A stretch of DNA of 6,546 nucleotides from CAMEON01 sp045643785 (GTDB taxonomy: Bacteria; Bacillota; Clostridia; Oscillospirales; CAG-272), in assembly GCA_045643785.1 (NCBI GenBank), contig JAZRFR010000274.1:1-6546 (forward strand), written 5' to 3'. The translations under genes and the position numbers were made by a program. The notes under the pieces were generated by a model. The model did not search any database, had not been told where the DNA came from, and saw nothing but the letters and a program-made list of their open reading frames with translations. Shown here one piece after another: positions 5,589 to 6,546 of this stretch (the first letter of the stretch is position 1; each line of letters begins with the position of its first letter).

Positions 5589-5785
5589 TTTACATCTGGA
5601 TTTTTTCTCGCGGTTCTCATTTCTGCCGATTACAAAACTCACATTTTTTTGATACAGAAAGCACAATTCGACAATTAGGCATTTGTGCCATGCGCCGATT
5701 TTCTTGTGCAAAACGCCGTTTTTGAAGGGAGTTTTTTCAACCGAATCACGAAAAAATCATGCGAGCGAGAAAATTCGTCCGTCAA

Positions 5786-6546
5786 TTAATCCAAAAAGCC
5801 CTTCAGATGGCGGGCGCGGCTGGGATGACGAAGCTTTCTGAGCGCCTTGGCCTCGATCTGACGGATACGCTCACGGGTGATGTTGAACTCCTGACCCACT
5901 TCCTCCAGGGTACGGGTGCGGCCGTCGTAGAGTCCGAAGCGGAGCTTGATAACGTGCTCCTCACGGGGAGTCAGGGTGTGAAGCTCGCGCTCGATGACCT
6001 CGCGGAGAATGGTCTGGGAAGCGGCGTCGGCAGGGGCGGGCGTATCCTCATCCTGAATGAAGTCACCCAGGTGGCTGTCCTCCTCCTCACCGATGGGGGT
6101 CTCCAGGGATACGGGATCCTGGGCGATCTTCATGATCTCGCGCACCTTATCGGCGCTCATGCCCATCTTCTCACCGATCTCCTCGGCGGTCGCCTCGCGG
6201 CCGTACTCCTGCAGAAGCTGACGGGAGTAGCGGGACACCTTGTGGATGGTCTCCACCATGTGAACGGGAATGCGGATGGTACGGGCCTGGTCAGCGATGG
6301 CGCGGGTGATGGCCTGGCGGATCCACCAGGTGGCGTAGGTAGAGAACTTGTAGCCCTTGGTGTAGTCGAACTTATCCACGGCCTTCATCAGACCCAGGTT
6401 ACCCTCCTGGATGAGATCCAGGAAGAACATACCGCGACCCACGTAACGCTTGGCGATGGAAACTACCAGACGGAGGTTAGCCTCTACCAGCGCCTTCTTG
6501 GCCTCGATATCGCCCTCGGCCATGCGCTCAGCCAACTCATGTTCAC
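5786..6546 (-). CDS. Primary sigma factor RpoD/SigA, 3' part
   Basis: This is the C-terminal 252 residues of the housekeeping sigma-70 factor, which directs RNA polymerase to TTGACA/TATAAT promoters. The reading frame runs off the right edge, so the N-terminus and start are missing. The TTG codon at 6535 is an internal Leu, not a start. Visible parts, numbered from the edge, are region 2.1-2.2 (ANLRLVVSIAKRYVGRGM, DLIQEGNLGLMKAV), and 2.3-2.4 (YKFSTYATWWIRQAITRAIA then DQARTIRIPVHM). Region 3 follows (VETIHKVSRYSRQLLQEYGR through SLETPIGEEEDSHLGDFI), then region 4.1 (LTPREEHVIKLRFGL) and the 4.2 helix-turn-helix (TLEEVGQEFNITRERIRQIE, then AKALRKLRHPSR). All key segments are intact and the C-terminus ends at the usual place. 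Small deviations from common sequences are FFLDLIQ and the end RARHLKGFLD. In Clostridia this gene often follows dnaG, which would lie beyond the window. Confidence 0.97.
   Translation of the reverse strand, partial: EHELAERMAEGDIEAKKALVEANLRLVVSIAKRYVGRGMFFLDLIQEGNLGLMKAVDKFDYTKGYKFSTYATWWIRQAITRAIADQARTIRIPVHMVETIHKVSRYSRQLLQEYGREATAEEIGEKMGMSADKVREIMKIAQDPVSLETPIGEEEDSHLGDFIQDEDTPAPADAASQTILREVIERELHTLTPREEHVIKLRFGLYDGRTRTLEEVGQEFNITRERIRQIEAKALRKLRHPSRARHLKGFLD

Larger units (their letters stand above)
5473..5785. other. AT-rich intergenic region
   Basis: This 313-base gap between rpoD and the binding-protein gene holds, from left to right, the ribosome binding site, leader hairpin, promoter and possible operator of the binding-protein gene. 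Between 5589 and 5785 I find only weak dyads. They are GCACAA/TTGTGC (5661-5666 with 5683-5688), CAAAA/TTTTG around 5709-5724, and TTTTTTC/GAAAAAA (5732-5738 with 5750-5756). None is a convincing GC-stem terminator for rpoD. No gene with a ribosome binding site is present. Confidence 0.6.

Noticed and set aside
5543..5691. Two tiny minus-strand frames (24 and 25 codons) with an ATGA overlap, the first ending in a CEFC motif
   Set aside because: Neither has a ribosome binding site, and the second runs into the -10 of the binding-protein promoter. The overlap is probably chance in an AT-rich gap.
6533..6535. TTG as the start codon of the sigma-factor gene
   Set aside because: The frame continues upstream to the window edge with residues EHE, matching the conserved sequence before the LAERMAEGD segment. 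It is an internal leucine of a gene cut by the window.

Overview
The window looks like chromosomal DNA from a low-to-mid GC Gram-positive bacterium of the Clostridia (Oscillospiraceae-like). The grounds are a housekeeping sigma factor of Bacillota type, two secreted lipoproteins with Bacillota-style signal peptides, strong AGGAGG-type ribosome binding sites, TTGACA/TATAAT-type promoters, and a hairpin-rich intergenic block of a kind common in gut Clostridia. The taxonomic placement is inference.

Layout from left to right. Positions 1-275 are non-coding and packed with inverted and direct repeats. The last of these, a 17-bp-arm palindrome, runs into the 3' end of a minus-strand gene (257-1312) for an unrecognised 351-residue soluble protein. 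A divergent plus-strand gene (1531-2277) encodes a small lipoprotein with two SH3-like repeats. Its promoter (1410-1438) matches consensus exactly and is flanked by 9-bp inverted repeats. This gene converges on a minus-strand HAD-family phosphatase (2338-3003), and a strong hairpin terminator (2298-2338) lies between the two. Upstream of the HAD gene on the same strand, and separated by another hairpin terminator (3025-3065), is a very large solute-binding-like lipoprotein gene (3088-5472). It has its own near-consensus promoter, a possible operator and a 5' leader hairpin. The right edge holds the 3' part of the primary sigma factor gene rpoD/sigA (5786 to beyond 6546), also on the minus strand.

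Functional picture. The sigma factor is of the class that would read both promoters seen here. The two lipoproteins probably sit on the outer face of the cytoplasmic membrane. One probably contacts cell wall or ligands through SH3 folds. The other resembles an ABC-transporter sugar/oligosaccharide-binding protein, but it has two large inserts and no permease or ATPase genes in the window. The HAD phosphatase may receive its transcript by readthrough from the binding-protein gene. I find no phage, IS element, CRISPR array, tRNA or rRNA. No clearly novel multi-gene system is visible; the most unusual items are the oversized orphan binding protein, the unknown 351-residue protein with its repeat-derived tail, and the palindromic arrangement around the 1410-1438 promoter.
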